This document shows positions 21,790 through 32,780 of a DNA stretch of 42,500 nucleotides, in pieces (position 1 is the stretch's first letter; each line of letters begins with the position of its first letter). The stretch is from assembly GCA_009760855.2 (NCBI GenBank), contig WPIO01000150.1, positions 222,501 to 265,000 of the forward strand, read 5' to 3'. Under the pieces are notes generated by a model. It was not told where the DNA came from. It searched no databases and saw only the letters and a program-made list of their open reading frames with translations. This DNA comes from Cristatella mucedo (lineage: Eukaryota; Bryozoa; Phylactolaemata; Cristatellidae). Made by a program: the position numbers and the translations under genes.

Positions 21790-23280
21790 GCACGAAAAGC
21801 GTCCTTTGTTGCGATTCCTTAGCGAGCATGCCCTTAACAGTGAGATAGTGTAAATTGTGAGCAGAATAGGACCCAAAACTGAAATCCTTTGGGAAAATCT
21901 ACTTTAAAGCCCCTCGTAAATACTTATAACCGTTTATAATTCCTTCATGAAATCATTCACTGAGACTGGTTAGTAATAATTGAAATGCCGTACCTATTAT
22001 ATCATAAATAATTTGGCCTAACGATGTGCACTGCAGAAAGACTTGACCATCAATAAAATCAAAAGCTAGCACACAATGCAGACACCGTGCTCACAAGCAG
22101 TGAGAGTCTATTTAATTCAGTAGTCCTAAGAGTATTGGTTGAAACAGTGCTGAATAGATGAACATACGCTTTAAAATTTATCGGAACTTATTGGCTTAAA
22201 ATATCGATCTGTCCATCAAGCGAATCTGATAGCACTTTTTAAATTGTCCTGTCATAGACAGACTTTGCTGAGGTAACTTAAGTTCCCTGTTGTGATGGCA
22301 ACTTCCTAATCAGTTCAAAACGGCAGCCTAAGTTGACGTTTTCAAGAGTAAGAACTGGGTTCTAGGTAGTTAAAGTAGATGGCAACATTTCACAGCCCAT
22401 TTGATGGACTGTAGATCTGTGTTCTCAACAGCTAGTTTTCTTTTTATATTTGAAAATTAGTTACAAATGAGCCTTCGTTTGTAACTAATTTTCAAATACA
22501 AAAAGAGTAGTTGGTAAAGTTAAACGGTGGGTTAGATTAAGGATAGTCAAGTCTGATATTGGCCAATTTTATTTTTGCTCTTGCCACGCATCTCAGACAC
22601 TCATTTCCTTAAGTCATAAAAGCAAAGCAGCAACTTTAATCTGCCTGAATGCATTTATTTGAGTAAATAAAAATGTTAAGCCTCATTCTATAGCGAAAAT
22701 AAAAAAAATTGAATGCCAAAGAGAGCAACGATTGCTTCGAGGATTTTTGAGCGACACTGACACTTTGAGCGATACATTTTCATATAACTAAAAAGCCAAC
22801 CAAAGGTTACAAGTTTATAAATGCAACTGCTGCTCAAGGTTCACAGAAGCTCTTATTCGCTTAATTAATTGTGAAGATAGTGCAGCTAAATGGTTTAAAG
22901 GAGTCATTCACAGAATGTGTGCGTATTCTAAATGCCCAAGCGGATCAACCACAGCTTTTCACTTTTTACAAATTGCCATAACTTGAAACATTTTATTTTG
23001 CGTTTACTTCAGATATGGGGATATTTAGTGGGAGCTGCTAACACGCTATCGATGATCATTGCAACCTGTACCAAAACTCTAACATAAAGTAGAAGCAGAA
23101 TGTTACATACTACACCACCTGTCATTGTAGGCGTGAGTACCTTGAATATATAGCGCGTTTCCCCTACCTGACAGCTAATTGACTGCACGTGTCAGCACTG
23201 GAAGTGAGTACGATACATGTTTGGCGACTTGATATACCAACAACTGCAAAGAAAGAAGGTCAAAAGATTATTTATAAAAC
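21790..23280. other. Intergenic DNA containing one strong hairpin
   Basis: No coding or mobile-element signal except the inverted repeat at 22439-22506. Composition is AT-rich and ordinary. Confidence 0.5.
22439..22506. repeat. 29-bp inverted repeat with 10-nt loop
   Basis: The left arm (22439-22467) and right arm (22478-22506) are reverse complements with one mismatch; the innermost 20 bp (core AAAATTAGTTACAAA) are perfect. The loop is TGAGCCTTCG. It could be a transcribed hairpin such as a small-RNA precursor, or a remnant of a palindromic MITE. No target-site duplication is evident. Confidence 0.85.
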
Positions 23281-23724
23281 CAGGCCAATCATCGTACCAC
23301 CTGCTTTTCGAAATATAACTGTCTACCAATACCTCGCGCAAACCTCAAATCCTTTGGAAATCATGCCTTCAGTTCGTATGCTCGCAAAGCATGGAACTCT
23401 CTTCCGACTTTCGTCACGCCTCGCTCCGACTTGACCGCATTAAAAAAACTAAAACATGCACCTATTTATGACAGCATTTAGTGGGTCCATGTAATTTGTC
23501 CTTAATGTGCTTACGCGTGCTGACACTGTTGCATGCTGCCATTAAACACACTTGCATGCTGACCCTGTGCATGTCATCCATAACGATTTTATTCATGTTG
23601 TTCATCAAGCATGATACCACTCACCATTCGACCGTGTTTCATTTGCAGCAAATCCAAAGCTCCCAGAAAGAGATTGAGTTCTCTGAGGGCGCTTTATAAA
23701 TGGTATTATTATTATTATTATTAT
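23281..23724 (+). mobile_element. LINE family A copy A7 (3' end)
   Basis: Plus-strand 3' end: CAGGCCAATCATCGTACCAC, FRNITVYQYLAQTSNPLE in one frame, then the 3' UTR and an (ATT)n tail ending at 23724. Confidence 0.85.
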
Positions 23725-24377
23725 GCCACTAGTTTACCGGTCTACTGTAAGCTGTATAGTTTGAAATATGTGCACTAGGCTGCAACAAAGATTTTGTAGC
23801 AATGGTGACTATACCCAATCGCTAGGCAGCTGCAAGGCCCATCCCTCGAGGTCTGACCGGCCCGATCCTACATCCGTCTTGTTTTGGCAGACAGAGGACA
23901 CTTCCCTCCCGCCGCTTGGGCTGAGTAGATGCACCCTTCTCTGCCTGCCGTTCGGCTTGATGGGACTTCTCTCTGTCTCTCTACTACGGTAGCTGAACAA
24001 CTGGTCACACTCTGACTATGCGTTGTTAATATGAATCAACGAATAAACTAGCCCAAAATTTTGATAGCAGCAAAGTTCTCACCCTATAGTCCACTTACTA
24101 TTCATTCCAATAGAATGTGGGCGATATCTAAGTATTGGTTCTCGTTCTTCCCCTGGTAGAACAAGGCTGTAGCCAGGCTTGTTCATCTTAATCGACTAGA
24201 GCTACAATGGACCGCTCTAAGAGTCAGTGAAAGTTCGCAAGTAGTTTCTTACTTATTGTCAAAGGCAGCATGCAGCACGGTGTACAATTTATAGTTTCAC
24301 AGGCACAGCTATTCCATTAGGCACAAGCCAGGCAAAGACAGAGATTCCTTTGAAGGCTGGTCAAGAGTTAGTGCGGG
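23725..24377. other. Intergenic DNA, GC-richer then purine-rich
   Basis: 23800-24000 is relatively GC-rich with short frames on both strands (74 and 63 codons), neither convincing. From about 24320 the sequence becomes A/G-rich. Confidence 0.4.
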
Positions 24378-24450
24378 ACAGAGATTGTGAAACAAACAAA
24401 GATCGAGGTAAAGAGACAAAGACATAGGCTAATAGCAGAGTAAAGAAATA
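24378..24450 (+). repeat. 73-bp direct repeat, copy 1
   Basis: ACAGAGATTGTGAAACAAAC through AGCAGAGTAAAGAAATA. It is identical to 28215-28287 except for one A/G difference, far closer than any other repeat pair in the window. Confidence 0.92.
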
Positions 24451-24576
24451 TTTATACAGAAACAGCTAGAGAGGCTGAGTCATAAAGTGGGATGGAGCTC
24501 GATAGGGAGAGAGGGAGCTATACAGATAAGAAAGGATGACAGCAGTGAAAGAGAAAGAGGCATACATCGGCAAGAA

Positions 24577-24800
24577 GGTCTCACTTGTGGAAGTCTCTCG
24601 CTGGAATTACACTTACGCCTGTTCGTGGAACAGTTCTGCTAACTCATAGAGATCGTTAACGTGCTGTGGGTTACATTTGGTGAAGGTGGTGTCTGTAAAC
24701 GGATGAAAAACCTGCTATGACCTCGTTGTAAACCAAATTTTGCTCAATACAGTCAGCCTTAACTCTAAACCACAGCATCAAGCAATTGAAATTTATATAC
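24577..24800 (+). mobile_element. Element X, terminal fragment
   Basis: Matches 10374-10590 of copy 1: CTGGAATT.CA.TTAC..CT, GTGCTGTGGG, GGATGAAAAACCTGCT, CGTTGTAAAC, CAGCCTTAA. It begins where copy 2 stops (20437), so it may be the same element split by about 4.1 kb of later DNA. On the minus strand both copies keep a frame around QVFHPF.D...K..PQ.V.DL. Confidence 0.5.
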
Positions 24801-27629
24801 CAAAAATGTAAGCCGTGCTCAAGGAGATGACATAAGGTTTTCACGAAAGAAAGGTTTTGCTACGTTTTAACATTTAAACGCAAAATGAAAATTCATAAGA
24901 AATCAGATTGAATTACTTGAGTTATTTTAGCTATAAGTAACTTTAAAATGTTATTGAGAAACTACAACTTGAGAAACTCTTGTATGAAGAACTTCAGCTC
25001 TAAACATGCTTATCTATCGAGGCACTAGTAGAAGAAAATATATATTTTCTATATATTTTTAATATGTACATTTACTTGCAGAAGTTCCGAAAAAAAGAGA
25101 TGCCTTTAAATTTTTCTTAGTGGAAACCAAAAAATGTTTTGTTACAGTTCCCAAATGAGAGAACACATGGAGCTCACAATATCACAGGTGAAATCTCGGT
25201 CGTTCTGTCCTTTTCAAATGAAACCGAAACTTCCAAACCCTTAGAAGAATATATTCGGCTATATATTTAATTTAAGATTGGTCAAAAAAAACTTCATGAA
25301 CGGCAACCTAAAAAGATGCGCTCTCATGTGTAATATTTCGTCCCTTGAGCATCCTCGGGATTGTTTATGATTTAAGTATTTCCACTATAGATAGTTGGTT
25401 TACTTGATTATGTGTCCGAATATGCCATGCATTTTTAAGGTGGCCGTGTGCACGAAAATAGTAGAGAAATTGAAAAATTCGGCACTCAAGCTTTGTTCTT
25501 GAAAGATAGCGGCTAAGATACCACGTACTCACCGATATCAAAAGCATATTGATTAAATTATTACCCACTGCCATCATAGAAACTTTGAATGATTGAAGGA
25601 GACCTATCTTTTCCGTATCACCTGATGGATTTAACTAAGCTGCGAGGCTTCAAACAGTCGTCTGCTGGATCAAAAGCCATTGTCAGCTGTGCAGTTGCAT
25701 CATCGTAATACAAACTCAGGAACTAGTCAAATTGAACCTACTTGGTTATATAAACAACGGTGCCAACGTCACTGCCTTAGTGTTGCTTAACCAATTGTAA
25801 CCATTATTAGTTCTTATTTGAAAAACTGCTATCAAGCCTCAAAATTTGTCTATAATTATGGTCTCAGGTTAGTTTAATAATTCAAGGTATTCAGGCATTA
25901 CGTTTTCTAGGGATTTTCTGCGACCTTTGAATCATCACTGGTTACTGAGTCAAATCTTACAAATTTAACAAAACAGGTACATCATGGCTTGCTTCCTCTA
26001 AACCATCGTTAAACCTCTTCACAGATACTAGCAAGTTCTTCTCATAAAAGTTAAATGAGCTAAAAATCTTGTATCAGACTAATAGGCACTCAAGACTTTG
26101 CTTTGTTTACACTAAATGGTAGATCCAACTAATATATTCTCACACAACTTCATGCTATCTACTAGCGGTTATGGCACATAGTTGTCCCAGTCGACTTGTA
26201 CGTAATTATATGCTACTAAATTCTGCGACTTTGTATTATTCAATAAATTGTTGCTACTAAATTTTAAGACTTCTCACTGATTAAGTAATTTTCCTTGGTT
26301 TTTGCGTGCACTTTTAAAGCTCTTTTGAATACTCAAAAACTAGCTACGTTTTTTGGCTATGCGGAATTGCTAACGTATATGAGTGCATTTATATCTGCTT
26401 TAATAAACCAAATTGTTTTTAATTTAATATTCAGTGAAGACATTAAGAGCGTTGATGAGCAGTTGTAATCCTGGGTGGCCAGGCATCACCAACTCTCCGT
26501 GCTTTTATTATGAAGTACAGTCGTGAATGACTATTAGTCTTTAGCTGTTGTCGTATAAATGCACTAAGGGTTGCAGTTACTGCTGCCAGAAATTATGCAT
26601 TGGGCATATCCCTTAAAATATCAACTGGCTGCAAGCACCTTGGAAAGAGTCACCTGCTTAGTAATCTGACACTATCTCAAGAAATTCGACTCACTCTTCC
26701 ATAAGCACTGCTGCGAGTCACACCAAGGCCTACTATATCCCGGGCTACTCTTAAAGAATGCTTATGGAACCATTACTCCACATATCATACACCCCTACTA
26801 GGCGTGATTATTGATGATTCCTTGATGTGTTTTCGTGTGCCTCATTTAGTCGTCAACCACGTGCAGCTGTATGCATAATGGCTTCTATTCTGCCGCCATT
26901 CTTGTGGCTCAGCTTATGTGTTAAGCAGCCATCGCCTTAAACTTAACTGACTGTCAGAAACCTTACTTTTATGCGAAATTGTGAAGACCGAGATCAAGCA
27001 TAAATCAACCAACTTCTTGACCTTAGGTGATGCCGACCCCACGGGCGTCTCTTCCTTTCCAGTCTTACATATAAAAGCAACGAGTAAAAGAGCTGTGATT
27101 GTCACATACTTCTCCCTCAATTAAAATTCGTTTGCTAGCCCAATGAAACAGTGATTCAAATCTATTGGTTTTAGTGTCTTAAAAGCAAGTTCCTAATAGA
27201 AGCTGTAATCCATTTCCCCTAATACCAAATCCTAATTTATCTGACACTTTTTCTGGCCTCATTTTGATTCTCTGTTCAAGAAATCGTGCCTTCTCAGTTG
27301 TGAATAGTTTGAAAAGATATTTCATTACCTTAACTTTTGAATTTAATTCTACATTATGGGCCAGTCTGCCTATTTTCCTCTTGTTACTCATGGGCATGAC
27401 TCACGAACAGCAGAGGTCGCACTATCAGTCAAATATTCTCCTGCGATTTTACTCAATCGTTAACTGTCAATGATGAATTCTACACGTATGCTCACAAACA
27501 CACCTCAGATAATCTGCAGTTTCTGCCATCCCTACATACTGAGAATCATTTAGGAATAAACCTATATACAATCTTAATTCTTTAAAAAATGATAATCGTC
27601 CCACGAAAATATCTTTCATCTCCCTGCAG
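24801..27629. other. AT-rich intergenic or intronic DNA
   Basis: No repeat shared within the window, no domain and no good exon found. It may be intron upstream of the exon at 27630. Confidence 0.45.
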
Positions 27630-27741
27630 TTCGATCCTCATGCCGACCTGTTCAAACTAGCAGAATGCCCCAACGTGGACTTTGCCGACGTTCTGGCCGA
27701 GTTTTTCCCTCGGACTAATCACACTGTCCGCCCTCACGCAG
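27630..27741 (+). CDS. Internal exon of an unidentified conserved-looking gene
   Basis: A 112-nt segment between a textbook acceptor (CATCTCCCTGCAG) and a donor (CACGCAG|GTGGCT). One frame is fully open, phase 0 at the start and phase 1 at the end: FDPHADLFKLAECPNVDFAD, then VLAEFFPRTNHTVRPHA. GC content and codon use stand out sharply from the AT-rich flanks, which end the frame soon after the donor. It looks like part of a real, constrained protein. I do not recognise the family, and neighbouring exons are not visible. Confidence 0.6.
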
Positions 27742-28214
27742 GTGGCTTGTGGTTTACATAATGCATTGAACTACTAGGTAGACATAGAGCTAGGTTGAGA
27801 AAGTGTGCCCAAGATAAGCACCGACTATCTATCCTCAGGCTTATGAGGCCTAATTTCGATCGTATAAATCGGTCTTTGCAAAAGTTAAGTGTAACTAATA
27901 TAACAAAACGTTCAAATCACAGATGCACATTCCAAAGACACTTATATTTACCATCAGCCATTTCCTTTATTTTTCTCTTGCTAACTTAATACCTAGATAG
28001 TATTGGGGTGATCTTGCTGATCGCTCGTATAGCTTCTTTATCATCAAGATCGACAAGCTGCAAGAATATTCCAATGGTGACAACGAATTCAAGTCTGAGG
28101 CTCGGCTAATAGTCCTCCAAGTTAGTGGCTGGTGGAACGAATGAAGAGCTAGCAATCTTGATAAGCGAATGCTGCTACAGCATTCCCTGGCCAACTGCCT
28201 AGCCTGTAGGCCAA

Positions 28215-28287
28215 ACAGAGATTGTGAAACGAACAAAGATCGAGGTAAAGAGACAAAGACATAGGCTAATAGCAGAGTAAAGAAATA
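28215..28287 (+). repeat. 73-bp direct repeat, copy 2
   Basis: Differs from 24378-24450 at one base. It is absent from the corresponding place in the 40 kb duplicate, so it is probably a recent insertion or gene-conversion patch. Confidence 0.9.
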
Positions 28288-28429
28288 AAGTAAAGAAACT
28301 CCTAAGTCATCACTTTGTCCAGACTTGCAGGAATCAAGATGGAATGCTGTCACTACAAGCAAAAAATGTGATTCATGTCTGCCTAAGGCTCTTAAAGTGA
28401 GGACTTGTAGGGCGTTTGGCTGTAGCAAC

Positions 28430-29142
28430 CGGGAGCTGCTGCAGCCAAGAGCCGAGCGAGTGAGCAGCTGCTATTCTACAGCATTTACCACTGAGATTTC
28501 AGGAAGCTGATTGGCAGTGCTAGGTAGTGCTATATTCATCGCTTCTGCTCTTGCTGCAGGCTGCAACGCCAAGAACCTACTGGGTAAGCACTAACTTACT
28601 AGATACCCGAGCTTAATTTTCGTTTGGTAGCACGTTGTCCTTAGAAAGTGCTGCTGCCATCCAAGAAGCTGCAGTAGTAACTCTGAATAATACTGGCTCC
28701 CTGAGCAATGATGGATTTCACAGATGGCCTTTTCGAAATGACAGCGTGCCTGTCCCACAGTGAGTGCTTTCAACGCGTTCGGCTACTTTCAGAATGCACC
28801 CACGGCCAGTTACAAGACGAGTACATCGCCGATGACACAGACCTAAGCCTGTACTACAGCTGCAAAGATGGACAGCCTTCACTGCAGTGGCCAGCGGTGA
28901 GCAAGCCAGGTTACAGGCTGCCAGCCTACTCTAACATATCAAATAGGAATCCGTGCAGCAAAAAAACGTCGAGCAGCATTGGCTGCCTTCGTTGCGACCT
29001 ACCAATTGATCCAGTGAAAGCCAATGGAGGAAATTCTCTGAGCTCTGTTCGATTGTCTCCCCACTGTGCAGTCCTGCATGCCAGACTTGTTCACATGGGT
29101 CCAGTGAGCTCAAACGATCAACGGCTGGTGCTCACCCTTTAA
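28430..29142 (+). pseudogene. Chitin-binding-like secreted protein gene, copy G1 (start lost)
   Basis: Paralogue of 40662-41366. The leader exon (to the donor CTGG|GTAAGC near 28584) keeps a hydrophobic frame with FIASALAAGCNAKNLL, but the ATG of the paralogue is TTG here and the preceding codon is TGA rather than CGA. The large exon (28793-29142) follows TACTTTCAG and is intact: CTHGQLQDEYIADDTDLSLY, YSCKDGQPSLQWPAVSKPGY, CSKKTSSSIGCLRCDLP, ending LVLTL and TAA. The layout resembles a chitin-binding type-2 (CBM14) domain, but two cysteines of the paralogue are Ser here (DLC to DLS, ATCK to AVSK). An additional middle exon near 28663-28760 is possible but does not join in phase. Confidence 0.6.
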
Positions 29143-29362
29143 AACAATTTAAGTGGGAAACTTCTGGGCAAGATCTACGAATTTCTTCAGTCATACATAG
29201 CCTCAAACTTTCGTGCAAACAGTTACCAAAAGAATTAGCTCAAATGCAGCAGGCGTTTTACTTGCTATTACAACATTTTTGCACTTACGACATGCGAGAT
29301 AATAAGTATGTCAATTGGCTAGGAATGACAAACCATATATAAGCATGTTGTAGCACACATAG

Positions 29363-30181
29363 TAATAATAATAAGAATGCACTTGATAAAGCACATTCAG
29401 AGAACTCAATCTATTTCTAGGCGCTTTACATTTCCTGCAAAGGGAATTGCAATTGAATCATGAGTAATATCATGCTTGATAAACAAGATCACTAACATGG
29501 TTAGGGTTGACATGCACAGGGTCAGCATGCAAGTGTGGATAGTGGAGGCAGGCACAGTGTCAGCATGCATAAGCACATGAACGACGAACCACATAGACCC
29601 ACTAAATGCTGTCCTAAATAGGTGAGTTTTGTAAGTTCTTTTTAAATGTGGTCAAGTCAACGGATAATCTGACGCAAGTCGGGAGGGAGTTCCAGGCTTT
29701 GGGAGCATGCGAACTAAATGCACGGTCTCCAAAAAATTTGAGGTTTGTACGAAGTAATGGTAAACTGTTGGATTCCGAAAAGCAGGTGGTATGCTGCTTG
29801 GCCTGGTGTGGGAGTAGATCTGAAAGATAGGCTGGAGCCAAAGAATGAAGTGACCTAAAAGTGAGCGACAAAACCTTGAAGTCAATCCATCGCTTGACTG
29901 GTAGCCAGTGCAGTTTGGCAAGAAGTGGTGTAATGGGGCAACTGCGAAGCTCACGACAGACGAGCCTAGCTTCGGAGTTTTGCACAAGCTGCAATCGCCT
30001 GATCGCAAATACTGGTTGGCCAGTAAGATGTGAGTTGCAGAAGTCGAGACGGGATGTCACGTATCAATGGACCAACTTAGACGTGGTATCCTTATCTAAA
30101 CAGCCCAAATTTCAGCAATCTTATGCAGCTGAAAGTTGGCAGATTTGTCTGTGGAGCTTGATTGGTCGTCTAGCGAGAGGT
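29363..30181 (-). mobile_element. LINE family A copy A8 with target-site duplication
   Basis: A minus-strand 819-bp insertion. It has the (TAA)n tail at 29363-29375, the 3' UTR, then a nearly open ORF2 C-terminus (30060-29614: RLDFCNSHLTGQ, IRRLQLVQNSEARLV, LHWLPVKRWIDFK, KAWNSLPTCVR). CATAG flanks it on both sides (29358-29362 and 30182-30186), and the duplicate at 41.69 kb is unoccupied. One long open frame makes it among the youngest copies. Confidence 0.93.
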
Positions 30182-30470
30182 CATAGGAAAATGCAACCCT
30201 CTTTAGACATTGCTGTGAGAAACAGGTTGTGTTTTTGCTTGTTGTAAAAGCACGAGTCAGAGGACGCCAAGATGTTAGTCTCGTGACATTTCAAAGCCAC
30301 GTTAGCATGGGAACTGATAACATGGTCTCCGATTACTTCAGTCGTTTAGTGAAACAGTTTTAGTGACGAATCTGACGAGCTTGTAGTGTCTTGTAAAGCC
30401 TCAGTAAAGAATAAGTCTGTCATGGGGGGGTCAGAGTAATTGTAGTTAGGGACCCACAAGAGACGACGGA

Positions 30471-30720
<250 letters not shown>

Positions 30721-30926
30721 ATGCATACATGCATTAAGTACATGCATACATCCATAAACATACATTATAAGTACATATACATATACAAATAAGCATATAC
30801 ATTAACAACCGAGCTATTTTGATCCAGGTCATTTGCCATTTTAAAGAATTGTGTCAGTATCCAAGGTATGTCAACAGTTTTTTTTTATTTTTGATACACT
30901 ATGAGCCAAAGTTATTGAGCATTGTG

Positions 30927-30928
<2 letters not shown>

Positions 30929-30967
<39 letters not shown>

Positions 30968-31028
30968 TATATATATATATATGTACATATATATATATAT
31001 ATGTACATATATATATGTACATATATAT
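30929..31028. repeat. TA microsatellite with TATGTACA interruptions
   Basis: (TA)n punctuated by regularly spaced ATGTACAT steps, a higher-order repeat of about 22 bp inside the TA tract. Confidence 0.95.
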
Positions 31029-31029
31029 A

Positions 31030-32500
31030 ACAGATGGAGAGAGCATGGTAGTTTGCTGCACTTGCTGCAGGCTACCTTGTCTGTTGGTTGCCATGGCAAG
31101 GGGCACAGTGCTAGACAGCAGCTGGGTCACCCTGCAGCCAGCATATTACTGCATAGCCATTCATTTGCAGACAGGAGAGTAGGCTTTGACGACGGCAATT
31201 GAGCAGGGAATGGTTGCCGAGCCGGACCAGTCTGCGACTGAATGGTGCATCGTAGCACAGATTTATGTCAGACTCATCCAACAACGTGCCGCCTGCTGTC
31301 CTAGCCATAACCCAGCCCTGGTCACAGTAGGTCAAATAGGCAGGGAATTATTATCAATAATTGAATGAAAATTAAATAGGCCAGCCTCAGGACTGGGAGG
31401 GGGCAAGGTGTCAGCAGCTCGACCAGCTGCTGAAGTCGGGCAGGCCCCACCATTGCAATTCACTGTACCACTCACGTGTGGCTTGTGTGCTTTGCAGTAA
31501 CGTGTCTCCGCCCAGTCAGCTTACATTGCTCCCCTGAAAGTATTCGCTCTGCCCTGGGAGCACTGGCAGCTTCATCAAAGTCTCAGCAATTGTGGCTTGT
31601 GTGCTTTGCAGTAACGTGTCTCCGACCAGGAGCCAGCCAAGTGTCGATAGCCGATGTCCACTTACCGGAGGCAATACCTGTATGCCCCAAGCAAGAGGAA
31701 AGTCAACTCAAGTCTCTGCTGAAGATGGCTGCGGTGGCTTCTGCCCTGCCCCTTGTGAACCCAGGCTTTCGGAGCTGCAATACTTTTGCCTGCCAGTGTT
31801 ATTGGTAGGCAGCCAGCAGAGCTGACTGAGAGGCGAGGTATTTTCAGTTTACAAATAAGCAATGCTGTCGGCAAGCAGCCGGCTTATTAGTCAACAAGCG
31901 TATACACGTGAGTGAAAATGTACTTAAATCCAGCCTATGCAGCGAGGAACAAGTGGGCTTACTGGTGCTTTTTCATTCGTGCATGTATAAACAACCATGG
32001 ATCCAGCAGGGCAATAGCCACCACAGCCATCTTTAGTAGTGACTTGAGTAGGCTGGGAATTCTGCTTGAGGCATACATAGGGTTACATGTACCCAAATAC
32101 ATAATACATGCATTGAGGCAGATATACCCTTCGGCGGGTGGACAGCACCTAGACTCACCGGCTCCTGGTCGGGCTCACAGTGCAGCCAGCTGCTGCAGGG
32201 CCCCTGCAATTGCTCAGGCCTAGAGTAAGCTGCCAGTGCTCCCAAGGCACAGCGAATGCTTTCAGGGGAGGCACCCAGGCGAACAGATTTTTGGCTATTC
32301 TCTCTTTCTAAGTTCTTGGCATGTGGCCAGCAGGGCTGACTGTGAAGCCACGTGTTATCTGCTTGCAACCAGGAGAGTAAGGCAACAGGCCGTCGGCAAG
32401 CAGCTTAGGAGTAAGTCTGCAAGAATATGCACTTTAATGGCAAAGTACTTAGATCCAGCCAATTCAAATGCTGTGAGGAGCAGATGGGATTACAGCTTCT
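31030..32500. repeat. Scrambled repeat cluster with inverted and direct copies
   Basis: 31524-31755 (+) matches 31995-32290 (-): CTCCCCTGAAAG.ATTCGCT, GGGAGCACTGGCAGCTT, GACCAGGAGCC, AAGATGGCTG.GGTGGCT. 31805-31955 matches 32325-32495 directly: CCAGCAG.GCTGACTG, GTCGGCAAGCAGC, GTACTTA.ATCCAGCC. A 34-bp block (31477-31510) recurs exactly at 31591-31624. Both inverted copies keep the frame SPESIR.ALGALAA, and one frame reads DGCGG.CPA, so a Cys-rich coding relic is likely. The family is not recognised. Confidence 0.7.
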
Positions 32501-32592
32501 GTTTAAATTTCGTCAAATCAGGAGCTATGACACTGTCAGTACTGATTGGGTAGCAGGCTATGGGGACAAACCAGAAAGAGCTGGTCTTTGGT
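32490..32592 (-). mobile_element. Diverged LINE A-like fragment
   Basis: Minus-strand resemblance to the A-family 3' region (TTTAAAT.T.GTCAAATCAGG, TAGCAGGCTATGGGG). It is much older than the named copies. Confidence 0.4.
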
Positions 32593-32594
32593 GA

Positions 32595-32780
32595 GCCGTG
32601 ATGGCACACTATGTAAGGCGGTTGCTTTCACGACCTCGGACCCGAGGTCGTGGGTTCGATTCCTGTGGTGGGCGATCCTTTTTCGCCACTGCGAGCGGTG
32701 GGGATAGCCGTAAAGGCTCTTCTGTCGCTATACAAAAAGAGGCTATTTAATCAGCTAGGATTTTTTTTCACAGAGCCAAT
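32595..32780 (+). mobile_element. tRNA-derived SINE
   Basis: The head resembles a tRNA. A box-A-like region TGGCACACTATGTAAGG starts at 32602, an anticodon-type stem GGTTG/CGACC lies at 32620-32635, a long variable-arm-like hairpin follows, and box B GGTTCGATTCC is at 32653-32663. A 9-bp inverted repeat CGACCTCGG/CCGAGGTCG (32631-32650) overlaps the anticodon and variable arms, recalling Ser/Leu-type tRNAs. The acceptor stem does not pair well, and a non-tRNA body with a T-run follows, so this is a SINE rather than a tRNA gene. Confidence 0.75.

Noticed and set aside
27967-28428. 153-codon minus-strand frame
   Set aside because: It runs across the 73-bp repeat and the upstream part of the segmental duplication, and is not preserved in the 40 kb duplicate. 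Probably chance.
30819-31202. Ile/Tyr-rich frames around 30.9-31.1 kb
   Set aside because: Translation of the TA microsatellite; no independent coding evidence.
32595-32674. Intact tRNA gene
   Set aside because: The acceptor stem does not pair, the anticodon loop is off-length, and a SINE-like body follows.
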